Shown piece by piece: positions 37,211 through 49,700 of a stretch of DNA of 64,000 nucleotides (positions are counted from its first letter, which is position 1; each line of letters opens with the position of its first letter). The position numbers were made by a program, and so were the translations under genes. The stretch is taken from positions 25,492,060 to 25,556,059 of the forward strand of contig OZ038529.1 of assembly GCA_964036665.1 (NCBI GenBank), read 5' to 3'. The notes under the pieces are model-generated. The model searched no databases and was not told where the DNA came from. It saw only the letters and a program-made list of their open reading frames with translations. The DNA comes from Gordius sp. MW1. Its lineage: Eukaryota; Nematomorpha; Gordioida; Gordea; Gordiidae.

Positions 37211-40200
37211 TTAAACGAAAGCGTAACATTCCGTGATGGTTTTTGATTTGGGAGCTTGAGAAGATGCAATACCACCACCATTCTTCATCGAGCTATGTTG
37301 ATGAGGCATGATGCCTACACAAATTATACAGCACGCTTTAATATATTTTATAAAATAAACAAATTTAAAGTTCACGGAAACTGATTCTTTTTTAAGCGGG
37401 CGCAACACAAATTAAGATATCACATCCAAAACCAAAATTAGCAAGGCTACGGTGATAGAAAAGTGGAAACTATAAATCCCAAATACAATTATAATAATCA
37501 AATTACCGAGAACTAAAGCGTAAATATATGGAGCCCAAACTAACTTACTAGTGGTGGTAGTGGTGTGGGGTGTGGAAGCGAGGGTAGTAACGTAAGCTTG
37601 ACCATTAGGAGGAGCTGAACATCCATGGGGGGACTGAGCATAGGAAGAGTCAGGATTCAATTCACTTTCCCCATTCAGCAGGGCATTCCCACCATTACAC
37701 GCTGATGATGAAGATAGGTATCGATTAGCGATTTGATACAGGGCGTCGTATCGACTAGCACTGAGGCAAGGATGATCCAAGGTAGGATTGGAATTAACAT
37801 GAACATGATGGGTATGAGAGGGAATGATGCTGGTGATGGGATCATTGTAATGCGAAACGTATATTTGTGGGATTATATCCTTTTCCTTTTCCTCGTCGTG
37901 GTCTTTGTCGTTTTGGTGCCTGCTGGATCGGGTTGGATCCGAAGAGATGCCTCGGTTGATTAGGAGGGATTGGTAAATGTGTTGCAATTCCCGCTCCTTT
38001 TGCAACAGCTCCAAATACAGTTGGTGATATTGGCTCGGGCTAGAATCGTACTGTCCGCACCACGGTTCTGGAAAATATGTCAGCGGGACACAAACAAAAT
38101 TTATTTTTATATCCTTTAATCTCCAATGTATTCAATAATTTTCAAATTATCTGACCTCTCGGCTTTTGTTAAAGATTTTTGTTATGTAGAGTAAAGAATA
38201 TGAAAATAAATTTTGGAATAATTTATTACGTATATAAATGAATGAATGCGCTGGCTATAATTTTAGGGTAACTTACCCCTCTTGACGTATTTGTGTTTGG
38301 GAGTGAGGGTTTCTTCTTCGGTGGCACCACCACTCTCCCCGATCTCGAGATTGGAAGTTTTCTTCAATTTCTCCTCGATCTTGGCAATTTCTTCCATCGA
38401 AGTTTGCAATTCCTTCATAATTTTCGTCTTCTCGTTCTGCAACTTTATCCTTTAACAATTTAAAATATATATATCATTACATAAATAAAACAAGTTTTAA
38501 GCATCAAAGAGCCCATAGCTGTTCGTTCTCCTTGCACTTCTCAGATTACAAAAAGGAGAGCTGAAGATTAGAGAAACTTATTCGATGAACTCAAACTTGC
38601 CTGAAGTTTTTAACATTTTGCTCAAAGTTATAGACTAATGCTCATAATGGACGAGCCCATTTAATGACCTAAGTGGCTTTCGCAACACTTATCGAGTTGT
38701 TAGAGACAATTGCAAAAATATTTGATAGATGAAATGAAAAGCCTAATACCGATCAGAGATGGTTTTGTTGGAAGATTCCAATGCGCCTTGCAAATCCCTC
38801 TCCAGACTCTGTATGTTTCGATTCACCATATCAATCTCTTCTTGGCTACTCTTGTGCGATATGATTTTCTTGAATTCCTTCAATAATTTGTCTTTCCTCT
38901 GCATCAGAAGAATCCTATATTAAGGCAGCCATATAATTAACTTTTTGCCTCGTAGAAAGAATATTTTTACTATAAAAACAAAAAGATTGGCATAACCCAT
39001 AGAGGTACATATAATTAATATTGTTTTATGAAATTTAACTTATAATGTAAACCTTTCCTTGTCATTTCCCATGACTTCGGAATCGGTTTCATTTTCAATC
39101 AGAGTTAGATGTTTCTTTAATTTCTCCAGCTTCTCCTTTTCACTAATGTACATCATTTTGAGCAAAGACGTTTCGCTCAGATTTTTCCCCGGCAATTTGT
39201 TGTGAGCCTACCATAGCCATAAAATTACATCGTTCGGTATGTTAATCGTCAAGGATGCATATTTTTAATATTTGTTAAACTGAATAGCCACTTTGGACTG
39301 TTAATATATAATAGGGAAGGTAGATTAAAAAGGGCTGGGTTTTGTTTGGTCGGCCTTTGGTTTTAGTCGACGAATGAGAAACGAACCAAATATTTTTTCG
39401 TCGGTTTTCTTAGTCGACCACTAGGCTTGGGCGAAATTTTAAAACCAGACCAGGGTCGACCGGTAGTACTAGTTATGGAAGGGTCGATCAAACAAAACCC
39501 AGCCGACGACACTAATGGAAGGGTCCGGGCTTAAATTTTGGCATTAGCAGATCTCTAAAGCCCAACGTTGAAAAATTAGAGAAAGTGATAAAAGTGGAGT
39601 GATGCTATATATATGTACGGGGAAGGAAGTTTCTGGGTAGGAAGATTGTCGAGCACTTATGGAATCCATCGTTTCCAGGCGATGTTGTTCGTGCGGATGA
39701 GCTGTGTGGTGGTAGTGGAGGTTGTTGTTGTTCGGTCTCAATAGAGCTTCCAAATTTACACACAACCGCTCCACCATATCATTATTCTAAGATGGAAAAT
39801 AAAAATTATAATATCACGCATTTCCCTAACCTATTTATATAGAATGTCTTTAAAAATAAGATAGTTAAATTAGAAACAATAGCCAAGTTGGGAGCATATT
39901 TAAACTTGGTATTATAATGATTTCACAAATTTAAGATCGCATTCAATTGTAAATCAATAGGCTCAAGAAATAGGAATTATTCAACCCTATCTTGGACATT
40001 TTAAACCTTTCTTAAAATCTTTGCCGCATTTTGATATTAAAACCGTAAATGTCGATTTTTTAATTTTCGTTTCAAGTGAAGACACTGAAGTGTAAACCTG
40101 CTGAAAATTATTGGAATCTCGGTGAAGGAAAGAAGGAGGCATCGCTGCAAAATGTGGGTCGCTATTGCACAGTTTACAAGGCATACCCAGCCCACAATTC

Positions 40201-42884
40201 ACTCCACATGCTGCTGATCTCTGCTGCTGCTGACTAAAATTAAAAACACACAAAATTTTATTAATCAATTGCCGCGAGTAATTGCTAACAGGTCTAAAAC
40301 ATTTAAATCATTCTGCCTATAATATTTATATTTTTAAAAAGGCATACGGATCAGGGCGAGCCGGATTGTGTGGGGCGGGGATGAGAGGGCCGCCTGTATT
40401 AAGATCTTGGGAAGTGTTTAGATAAGTTCTGACGTTGTTATTCAGTTCGGCTTTGAGGCTTTCTATGCGACAACGAGTTTGGTTGACGTCTAGCTTCAAC
40501 GTTTCCGGATCCAACTGTTGTCGGGCCAAGTTGGAGGCTGTGTGATAAATTAATCAATAAAATCGTAATCCTTTCGTGATATCGAATATTTCTCATTGAC
40601 GTTGAAAAACCACCCCATAAAAATATTATTTTCACGAGTTAAAGCAGCGGTCATGCATAAGTAGATAACGTTCTCAAATATGTATAAAGATTTAAACAAA
40701 AAAACTAAAAAATAGTATCTACACATTATCACTGAAGTTGAAAGATGAGAAAATGTGGCAAATTCTCGAAAGAAAAGCCTTAAATTATTCAAAAATCTAC
40801 GTATAGTTATTTATGGTGATGTTGTTTTAGCAAATTCCCAGATGCCGTTGAATGAAATGCCAAAAATGTTAGTCAACAAGGGTTTATATAATGAATGATT
40901 AATTGAAATTTTGTTTTGACAAAAAGAATAAAAAAGATAGGAATTATTATTAATTGTATGTTATTCATATTTATTAAAAGGAGGTAAGATATTTTAATTT
41001 GTAATTTTTTAAAGTTATTTAACAAACTTGAATGAAGATTGAAAAGGGGATTTTTTAGAAGATCGAGAATATGGGTATGTGCCTACAAAATGTAATGGAA
41101 ACCATTAAAAATTTTCTGACGCCCTGATTAAATATTTCTATTTTGTCGCATTTTTGTCGGGCATTTAAATTTAATATATGTATACCCCAAGGCAATTCAA
41201 GAATTGTTTATAAACTTTGTTGCAAGTCTATGATTTTGACTGATAATTGAGGTCTTTGTTATTTAATTCCAATAATTACGAATAAAAGCAATAAATTTAA
41301 GTGTTTTGAAATCGCTCGTTTTAATAAAAAATAAAAACGCGGTAGCGGTTAGGGCACTTTATGACTTATCATCATCATACCGGAAGAATGGTTGGAATTG
41401 AGATTCAAATCGCTAGTTGTCGCGCTTCCACTATCCCGCTCCAAATCCGATTGCGATGTGGTGCTCGTGCTCGTGTACAATTGCATCTTTTGTCTCACCT
41501 AAATCCCATCATATTACGGTGCAAAAAATTATGATAATATCAGCCTAAAAATAGGCAAAATGTATTTTTACGTATCGTATGTCCCAGCTAAATACTTGTA
41601 TTCTTAAAACTACTACCTCACATTTGAGGGAATTTAAAAAGTTTGTAAACATTACATGATATTATAGTTAGAGACAAAATTAAGGGAGATTACGTTTAAT
41701 TTTTGCTGGGCCACCTCCATGTAGTCTTGTAACATTTTTTCTTGCGTGTTTTGTAAGTCGTCCGTGGAAAATTCTGTGCGTTCGGATAAAATATATACAT
41801 ATTATAATAAATAGAAGAAATCATCTAAGGCAAAAGAAATTGAAACTAATAATATTTGTGCATATTACGTTAAATAGTTAACTGCAAGGGATCTATTTTA
41901 AATGAACATTCATTAAAACGGGATTTTAAAAGAGGGGCCAAGTTTTGATTGATGTAACGGAGGGGATCCCATAAGTACTTACACACAAATTCATATAAAT
42001 CCAAATATTTCTATATAAGGCCATGAGCGTATCCAGGGAAGGGGGAGGGGACAGAGAGGGGCGGCTGCCCCCCTCTAAATCTAAAAATTTGTTGAAAGTT
42101 TATAAATGGCCATAATTTTAAAAAATAATCATTTTGCCCCTCCCTAAATTACTATTGCCCCCCCCCCCTAAATCCAAAGCTCGCTAAGGCTAAATTCCCA
42201 CATTCCACAAAACATGAAGAAAAAGATCAGGTTAATTAAGATCCCCGCCCCGCCCGAGTCAATGCAAAAAAAATGCACACGTGGCAACTAGGGGAGGTCG
42301 GCCCAAGGAATTTGAGAGGGGGAGCGACCTTAATTAAAAGGAAAGGAGCACTGCATGTAAAATATGTCAAGGAGGATCTACTGTATTACAACCTTCCACA
42401 CTTCCAACAAAATAAATCCACTTTTACTGTAAAACAAGAGCTTCTTTATTTTGATGTCAAGAGCCAGAACAGAATTGTTTTTTATAACCGCCCAAGCACT
42501 CTAGATTCGAGGTATATTTGCTAGCCATAAATAAATGAGGGTGGAGGGGCAGTCCATTTGAATTAAAATTCCCTTATTAGCAATTACTTCCACAAGCATT
42601 CCCAATCGGTTGTTGGTGTCTAATCTAATTTAACGCTCATTTTAATCACTACTTTTTTAGTACTAGTTATGGCTTCCAAACAGCTCAGAATATCGAAGCA
42701 AAACCTTTAGATATTAGTCTAGATCCCAATGTAACATAAAATTCACAAAACGCTCGAGAAGAAATACAAAAGCAAAAATTTTACCTGGTTCTTTTATTAA
42801 AACGATATGTGCCGAGTTTGAATCAAATTGTGCAAAACATCCCTCCAAGTACCGACTTAAATAAAAAATCTTCTGACTTAACAT
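37211..42884 (-). CDS. kibra: KIBRA/WWC-family coiled-coil protein (11 exons, 635 aa), WW and C2 domains not evident
   Basis: KIBRA is an upstream scaffold of the Hippo pathway at the cell cortex. Proposed exons: 42884-42785, 41773-41694, 41498-41381, 40537-40348, 40233-40098, 39786-39619, 39207-39053, 38914-38750, 38449-38277, 38067-37549, 37314-37211; all GT-AG, phases agree and the total is divisible by three. Segments matching KIBRA in order: TQEKMLQDYMEVAQQKL (human EQEHMLKDYLVVAQEAL), LDPETLKLDV (DPEILKAEI), ERILLMQRKDKLLKEF (DRLILINEKEELLKEM), SLERDLQGALESSNKTISDR (RLEKDLQAARDTQSKALTER) and IKLQNEKTKIMKEL. A Gln/Ser/Asn-rich region (about 430-602) follows. The C terminus ECYAFV fits a class II PDZ ligand. 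Exon 1 (MLSQKIFYLS..) is weaker: it may be a true first exon or a degenerate WW2. The hydrophobic run after 37549 is intron read-through. Confidence 0.8.
39332..39505. mobile_element. MITE, TTTTGTTTGGTCGAC family, copy 2 (in a KIBRA intron)
   Basis: Inverted ends GGGCTGGGTTTTGTTTGGTCG and CGATCAAACAAAACCCAGCC, with internal TTAGTCGAC repeats. It sits in the intron between the 39619 and 39207 exon borders. Confidence 0.8.
42025..42185. mobile_element. G/C-run MITE of the CGTAGCCAGG family (in KIBRA intron 1)
   Basis: The left end is CATGAGCGTATCCAGGGA; the interior has CTGCCCCCCTCT and a final C run near 42165. The right end is poorly preserved. Confidence 0.5.
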
Positions 42885-45552
42885 TTGGCCCCGGGGGGCA
42901 ATGGCACAATTTTAGCCAAAATGTATTACACGTATGTCAACAGTGATGAAATGAAAAAAGGCTGAGGAATTTGTATAGGAAAAGTGTCTTTAGGAGTGGG
43001 GGAAGTCAGAAATATGAAAAATATGCAGACAAACAAACAACAGGATGCCAAATCTTGTATAAAAGGTTAATCAACATGGTAGCCATTATCCAGGCCCTAA
43101 GGCTAACAAGATTACAATCCTGGCCCATCAAAACAGACAAACCCTTTTAATAAGTAAAGATCTATTTACATGAGACACCGAAAGCTATAATTTAAATAAA
43201 ATTGCATTTAGATGTGTAAATAACTAATGTCTCGTAAAACGGCTTGGCAACCATTTGGTACAACTAGATATCGAATTACACAGCAAACCGCTCCCTCTTA
43301 GCCCGCCCCCTTGTATTAGATAATATTAAGTATTCTTTTTTTAAAAAACGTAACGTCACGGCTCATCCTATTTCCATATCTATTCCATGCTTAAGGGTAA
43401 TAAGTAGCAATTATCAAAAAAACGAAGTAAAAATGTAACATTTTAACGAGTCAAAATGTATAAAGAAAAAAGGTGTCAAAAAAGGAGAAAATTTGTATGG
43501 AGATTGAGCAGAACATCCTTTCATACTCATCCCCCCCCCCTCTTTATGACTAGCGTACCGAAATGACCGGAGGCGGGAGGAGAGAGAACAACAAATTAGG
43601 CTCATTATTCTCAGGTGCCTGCCTCCCTCCTCCTCCGTTACAACCAAATTGTCGTAGAGGGGGAAGAATAAATATTGTCAACAACTCAATGATAACGAGT
43701 GCGAAAAGTGAAATTAAAGGGGGGTGAGGAGGACCTAAATTTGCATATTAATTGCCATAAAAATGCCTAATTTACTACATTTAGCTGGACATTCATTCAT
43801 TCATTCATAAGAGAGTTTTAAAATTTTGTGCTGTTTTAAGATATACATATTTAGGGGCAATGATTTATCAATTATCAAGGAAAAAACATCGGGAAACGAT
43901 GTTAGCAATCAAGATATCACACTTTAATAAAATTGTGAATAAAGTTGAGCGAGCGTGAAAGCGTATATATTATGATGTATGAGCGCGATTTGTGTTTACA
44001 CGTGGTCAGCTCTCGGTGAGGATTGATTAAATCTTGACTATTACATATGATCCTACTCATGCATATAGTTTATGCAGTGCTATTTGCTATACTAACAGAT
44101 CGGTTGGGGAGGAGTTGTTCAAATTATTATTTTAAACCAGCTTCTTTTAGGCTTGTGGTCGTTCGAGACAAGAAATGAATTATTCGCGTTTATCTTCAAC
44201 CACCCACTCACTCCAAACAAGAAGAATTTGATGGAAAAATGAGAAGGGAAGGAGAGGTTGGGGGGGGGCGTGGTGAAATGTCAAGAATTTAGTGTCATGC
44301 AAACAGAACGAGGCAAGTAATTAGAAGTGGAGAGTTTAAGGAGTGTGCGTGTGTAAAAGTCAAAGGGGAGAATGAATGAATGAATGAAGAGGGGCAAAAG
44401 CACAACGCCTTGACTTAACTGTCGTTGTGACACTTGCAACGTGGTGACCAAAAGAATTACACAAATTTTGGTCAAGTTGACCCTTTAAATAAAAGGTTTT
44501 GATAGGTGTTGCGGGGGTCATTTCATTTGTATGCGGGAACGACGCGTTCTTCCCTTCCCAATTACTTGTCCTCCCATGCGTCATCCAAAAAACAAGGTTA
44601 ATATAAAGTTAATCTCTTCCTCCCTTATAAATGAGTTCACAGCTGTTTGTGCTCGTTTTGTCCTGTCTGTCGTCTAGAGCCGATCTTTAAAATTAAGACT
44701 CAAATCTCCGTATTCCTAAATATTACATCTACACCCCCCTTCCAGTTAAAAAGTTTTCACAAGCTAAAGCCAAGGGGGGAATGTAGGAAGCAGCTCAAAA
44801 TAAGAATTTAGGCTATGTTATGATGCCCCTTAAATATAACGAATAAATAGCGCCACATTTTCAACTTACATTTTACAAGTTTTTTCAGCGGTGGTTATGA
44901 TTTTGACAAAATACGTTTGGGTTAGGTTATGCTCGGCGAAGAGTCCCAAATGCAAACATTTAAAAACACGCCCTAAACCTATTTATATATCAAAGCGAGT
45001 CCACCGAGGGTCCCTTCCTACATTAGCACACAAGATGGCGCTCAAATTAAGGAATATTAACTTTGTGGAATGTATGTACACCAACCAATTACTAACACCT
45101 TGAAGACAATCTAACTAAAACTAGGTGGTACTGGGTGGTGGGTTGGTAGCTGCATAGCTAGGTAGTGAGTGAGTGGCACTCCAATTAATCGGTAATTAAA
45201 TGAGAATAAAATATGATATAGGGGGGGGGGGGGGAGGGAAATAGGAAAGATAGAAGAAGCAAAGGATACACAGAGGTAGATGGAGGAAAGGGAACTACTT
45301 AAATACGTAAATATTTATAAATAGATGGCAGGTAATATGCAGGATGAGGAGAGCTGATCGTTTGCTTGATATGATATTATAGCTATCACATCACTGATCA
45401 CATACATACATTCATTCCTCCGAGATTCCCCTGGGCCCCTGAAGCTTAAATATTTTCATTTCCTCATCTCACCCCCTCCCCCCCCCCCATCCTTGGATCA
45501 GTCGGTAAACTCAATTAAGGGAAGCGCTTTTTAAACGCTCCTTTCTACTTAC
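42885..45552. other. Upstream region of the KIBRA-like gene; no exon identified
   Basis: I looked on the reverse strand for WW-domain codons (Gly-Trp-Glu, Asp-Pro-Arg) and found none convincing. G or C runs occur near 43529, 44262, 45219 and 45480, and a TTCATTCATTCATTCAT microsatellite near 43793. Confidence 0.4.
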
Positions 45553-45560
45553 CTTAGCTT

Positions 45561-46530
45561 AGAAAACTGCAAAGTCACTTTTTTTCAACCTGAACCCGAC
45601 CCGACCCGAAATCATTTTCAAATTTTCTACCCGAACCCGACCCGAAATCATTTTCAAGTTTTCTACCCGAACCCGACCCGCATTTTAAAAACTTCAACCC
45701 GAACCCGACCCGACCAGAAAAATTATTAAAACAAATTACTGAGCGCGAAAATTGCGGTGTGTAAAATTAAATCGACAAAAAAAGTGCTATTAATGAAACA
45801 AATTGTAACCACAGATTATGTCTAATGAATTTACTATTTAATATCAAATCATTGTTATTAAAAACCTTTTTTATATATCTAATTATTATATATTTATTAT
45901 AATATTAATGTTTTTTTTTGTTGTTTTAAATTATTTTTATATTCACTTTATGCTTTAGATATATTGTCTTAGGGTAAAATATCTATATGTTGCACATGAT
46001 TCAAAATATTTTATAAATAAACAAGTTATCATACCATATAAATTTAATTTGCAAATGAAACATTTATAAAATTATAACTTACTTTTAAGTTGGCTTTTAA
46101 ATATGTATTAAATGTAATTTAAATTAACGATGAGGATTAGCTAAAACTTCATGATTAACACTAAAAAAATTTAAAAAATATTGAAATAAGTTACCTTTCA
46201 ATAGTCAAATTAAAAACAGGAGTAATTTATGTAGTTTGAATTAGTGATGAGAATTAGCCAGCACTTCAGAGTTCGGAGTTTTAAAATTTAAAAAAATAGG
46301 AAGAGAATTAATTAATGAATGATTTAAATTAGTTGTATATTTCGATATTCAAAAACACTCTTTGCTTAGCAATTAACATTAATTAAAAAATAGGTCTCCC
46401 GTGTTTTCTACAATGCATAAACCTTGGACCCGACTCTATAAATTTGACCCGACCCGACCCGAAATCATTTTCAAATTTTCTACCCGAACCCGACCCGACT
46501 TCGGGTCGGGTCACCCGTGCAGTTCTCTAC
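45561..46530. mobile_element. hAT-like non-autonomous element with CCCGA-rich subterminal repeats
   Basis: The left end is TAGAAAACTGCAAAGTCAC, then CAACCTGAACCCGACCCGA repeated several times. The right end has CGACTTCGGGTCGGGTCACC and then TGCAGTTCTCTA, the complement of the left (11 of 12 bases). CTTAGCT lies next to both ends (45553-45559 and 46533-46539) and may be the target duplication, although three extra bases on the right spoil an exact 8-base hAT call. The middle is AT-rich without a transposase. A second copy end is at 61310-61531. Confidence 0.65.
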
Positions 46531-46552
46531 GGCTTAGCTAAATAAAGAGTAA

Positions 46553-46736
46553 AGGGCAAGGTTTTGTTTGGCCGACCTTTGCTTTAAGTCGACTAAACAT
46601 AAACAGAGCAAAGATTTTTAATCTGCATTTCTAAGTCGACCTCTAGGGTAGGCGAGATTTGAAAAACAGACCTGAGTAGGGAGTTAGTCTTAGTTGAATA
46701 AAAGGTCGACCAGACAAACAAACAAAACCCAGCCGT
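46553..46736. mobile_element. MITE, TTTTGTTTGGTCGAC family, copy 3
   Basis: Ends GGCAAGGTTTTGTTTGGCCGAC and GGTCGACCAGACAAACAAAC..ACCCAGCC. It begins about 15 bases after the preceding hAT-like element. Confidence 0.7.
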
Positions 46737-49700
46737 TTTTAGAGCATTAAGGAGGTGAGAGAAGTGGCAATTTGTAATGAAATGAAAGGATGAGTCTGGG
46801 GGTAGAAATAAATAGTAGAGGGAGTGAGTGAGATGAAAAGAAGCAAAAGGTGTGGGTGGAGAGTATAAATAAAAAAGGACATCCTAACTGATTTACGAGC
46901 TAACTGCTAAGAGGCGTCTTTGACTTTTGTGTAACACACATAAATCATGAAGGGTGAAAATCTATGTCTACTACAGGTTTATTTTATTTTATTCATCTGG
47001 CTGGCTGGAGATGAGATATTTCTTTCGGCCCCAGAATATTAATGAGGTCGACCAGTGGCTACTGCTGAGGTTTAAAAAGGTGTTTTTCCTTTGGTAGGGA
47101 TGGGTAGAAGAGACCACAAGGATGCTATACTGCCATCACATTGATGTAAGGTTAAGAGTTAAAGAAATCCCAAAACAGGTTTAGATGCAGGATTGTCAGC
47201 CGCTTAAATAATCATTAAAATTATTTGATTTTCTAGTTACTAACATTACCATATATTTCACACTCCCAAATTTCAATCCTGGCTGTGGGTGGGCACGTTA
47301 GGTAGCACTCAAAAGATTACTTATATAATTTTAATAATTTGTACATAAGTTGTTGTCAATTCTTTCAAATTTTAACCAAAATTGTGTTGAATGTCGGAGG
47401 AAGGGTGGACACAGATAGTAAAAATGAATATAAAAGTTAGGGGAGGTAATGTAAATAATAAGCATAGAATGACTAATGGGTAATATTTAGATTGTGATGG
47501 GAGGAGGAGTAGATCAACAATGTCCACTTATTTTATCACCAGGGAGTTGATCTAATCAAAGTTTAGTTTGGAGGGCTATGTTTGAGAAAAAGTTTATTCC
47601 ACTTTTAAAAGGAAGAAGATTCTTTTTGACATATTATGTTATAATTTTTATGTAGCATTATCAATTTCATTGCCAAGTACTAAAAAAAGAAGTTTTACAG
47701 GCTGCAAAAAACACTCTCTAATGATTAATTTTTAAGCAATCATAGATACAAACATTGCATGTATAAACTTTTGTAGCTGGGAAAGTTGTTACTTTATGGT
47801 AGGGATAAGGTGGAAGAAAAGTTATGCTATAACATTTACGTCCCTTTAGAGAACATCTGCTTGCAATAACAACAGCAAATGTCACAAAAAAAAGTGTCAT
47901 TTATAGTGACATGGGATATAGCTTAGAGAATAAAAAATAGCGTATATAGAAATGAAGTAAGCAATGGAAAAGGTATCAATGCACAATTATACAATGAATT
48001 AAAAATTAAATACAAGAGGTGGATTTAGTTTAAGAAAAGGGTGACAAATTATATATGAGCAATTAATATGGGAGGTAAAAAAACCTTGCATGCTTTTGAT
48101 GAACACAATAACCTTAGTTTATCTTAGGGTTTTATTTGATGCATTTTAAAGCAATGTTAAAATAATATATTTTATGACTTAAAGAAAACTCAACATTACA
48201 GAGGTTTTTAAATGTTATTTCATATTGTTATAATTATATGATGCAAGATATAATCAATGAAAAATATACAAAAATAATAACAAACATGGTTAAAAAAGAT
48301 AACTAATTGCAAACAAATATAAAACTAAATAATAAGAAGTTTTAAATTTAAACATTAAAATATAGCCAATTTACAATTATAATTTGTCAAAAGAATTTAG
48401 GGAAAAAATATAAAAGAAAATATATATTAATAGCTTCAAATGCTTACTTCTTCCCATAATCAAATTGGGTAACAAATATGCTTTTGCGTGAGAGAATAAA
48501 TGCCAGATTTATAGTAAAATATAACATCGATTGCTGTTTCGCACTTCATTACACATTCCTAACATTCCAATCATTTTTGTCACTGGATTAAAAGTTATGA
48601 TTAGAAGTCGTTTTATCAAAAAATTCAAAATATTTGAGAAATTGTATCATATTGGTTTTTCAATAACGCAAGATAGTGCTAATAAACTAAGTAGTATGAA
48701 AGCATTCTTTATTTTCAATTTTAGGGAAATTTTAGCGTTAAATTAAGGTGAAAAGATTATTCTTAAAATATTTATTTTATCTAGAGAAAGTTTTTCTGTT
48801 GCACCTCAGCTACTTCTGCATATTGGAATCAAATTTGTCTAAAGTGCTTATTTGAGTAAATTAAGTCATTTAAATAGGTTTTTTAATGTAAAAGTTTTTA
48901 AAACGTGATAAATAAATTTTTAGTGATTAATCATATTGACGCTAGCGTCTAAATTTTAATATTTAAATGATAATAAAAACGCATATAATTCCATTAACCC
49001 TAAAAATTAATATTTATAAAATTTTATAATTACAGATCATGTTTTTTGGAACAACACCAAATCTAAGCCTTATTTCTTAAAATATTTTATATCCAATAGA
49101 TAGAAATGATCAATTTAACTATTTGCTTACACTCTTAAAAGAATTATAGACAAATGCACACATTTTTAAGTCCTAAGGTTGAATTTGGTGTCAAAGTTAG
49201 CAATTTTAAAGGATAGTTTGTTCAAATTATTATAGAAAATATGCGATTTGAGAGGATCTTTTTAAATAAATAGCTTATTATTAAATATTGCTAAATATTT
49301 AAATGTTATGCAATATGTGATTAAAGAAATAGATTGGTGCAATAAAAATATATTTTTCATCTTAAACTCTTTTTAAAGTTTGTCTTTTTAGCTATGTTAA
49401 TTAAATCAAGCAGTAATTGGAATTAACAAGGTATTAAATTTTATTTACCATTATAGAAACTAAAGCCCATAAACTAAATACGTCCCTCCTAGTTTTAATA
49501 AAAGGATCTTTGATTAGCTTGCCAATTTAAAGGAAAAAACGTCAGGATATATTAACCCATCATACGTAATTCCATGATGCTACTAAAAAATTTTAAACAC
49601 ATGTACCACAACCAATCTGACTCTAATATTAAGTTATATTAGTTGATTTTTGGATGAACTAGATTATCAACACCTAAGTTTAGATAAAGAGTAAGAGAAT

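Noticed and set aside
37412-37548. Hydrophobic stretch that would make the KIBRA-like protein membrane-anchored
   Set aside because: It follows a strong GTAAGT donor at 37548 and the next exon fits in phase, so it is intron read-through.
43414-44584. Reverse-strand frames as WW-domain exons of the KIBRA-like gene
   Set aside because: No Trp-Trp spacing or Asp-Pro-Arg end; composition is low-complexity and G-run derived.
44891-45103. 70-codon plus frame containing several Lys/Arg
   Set aside because: No homology or splice context; it looks like intergenic chance sequence.
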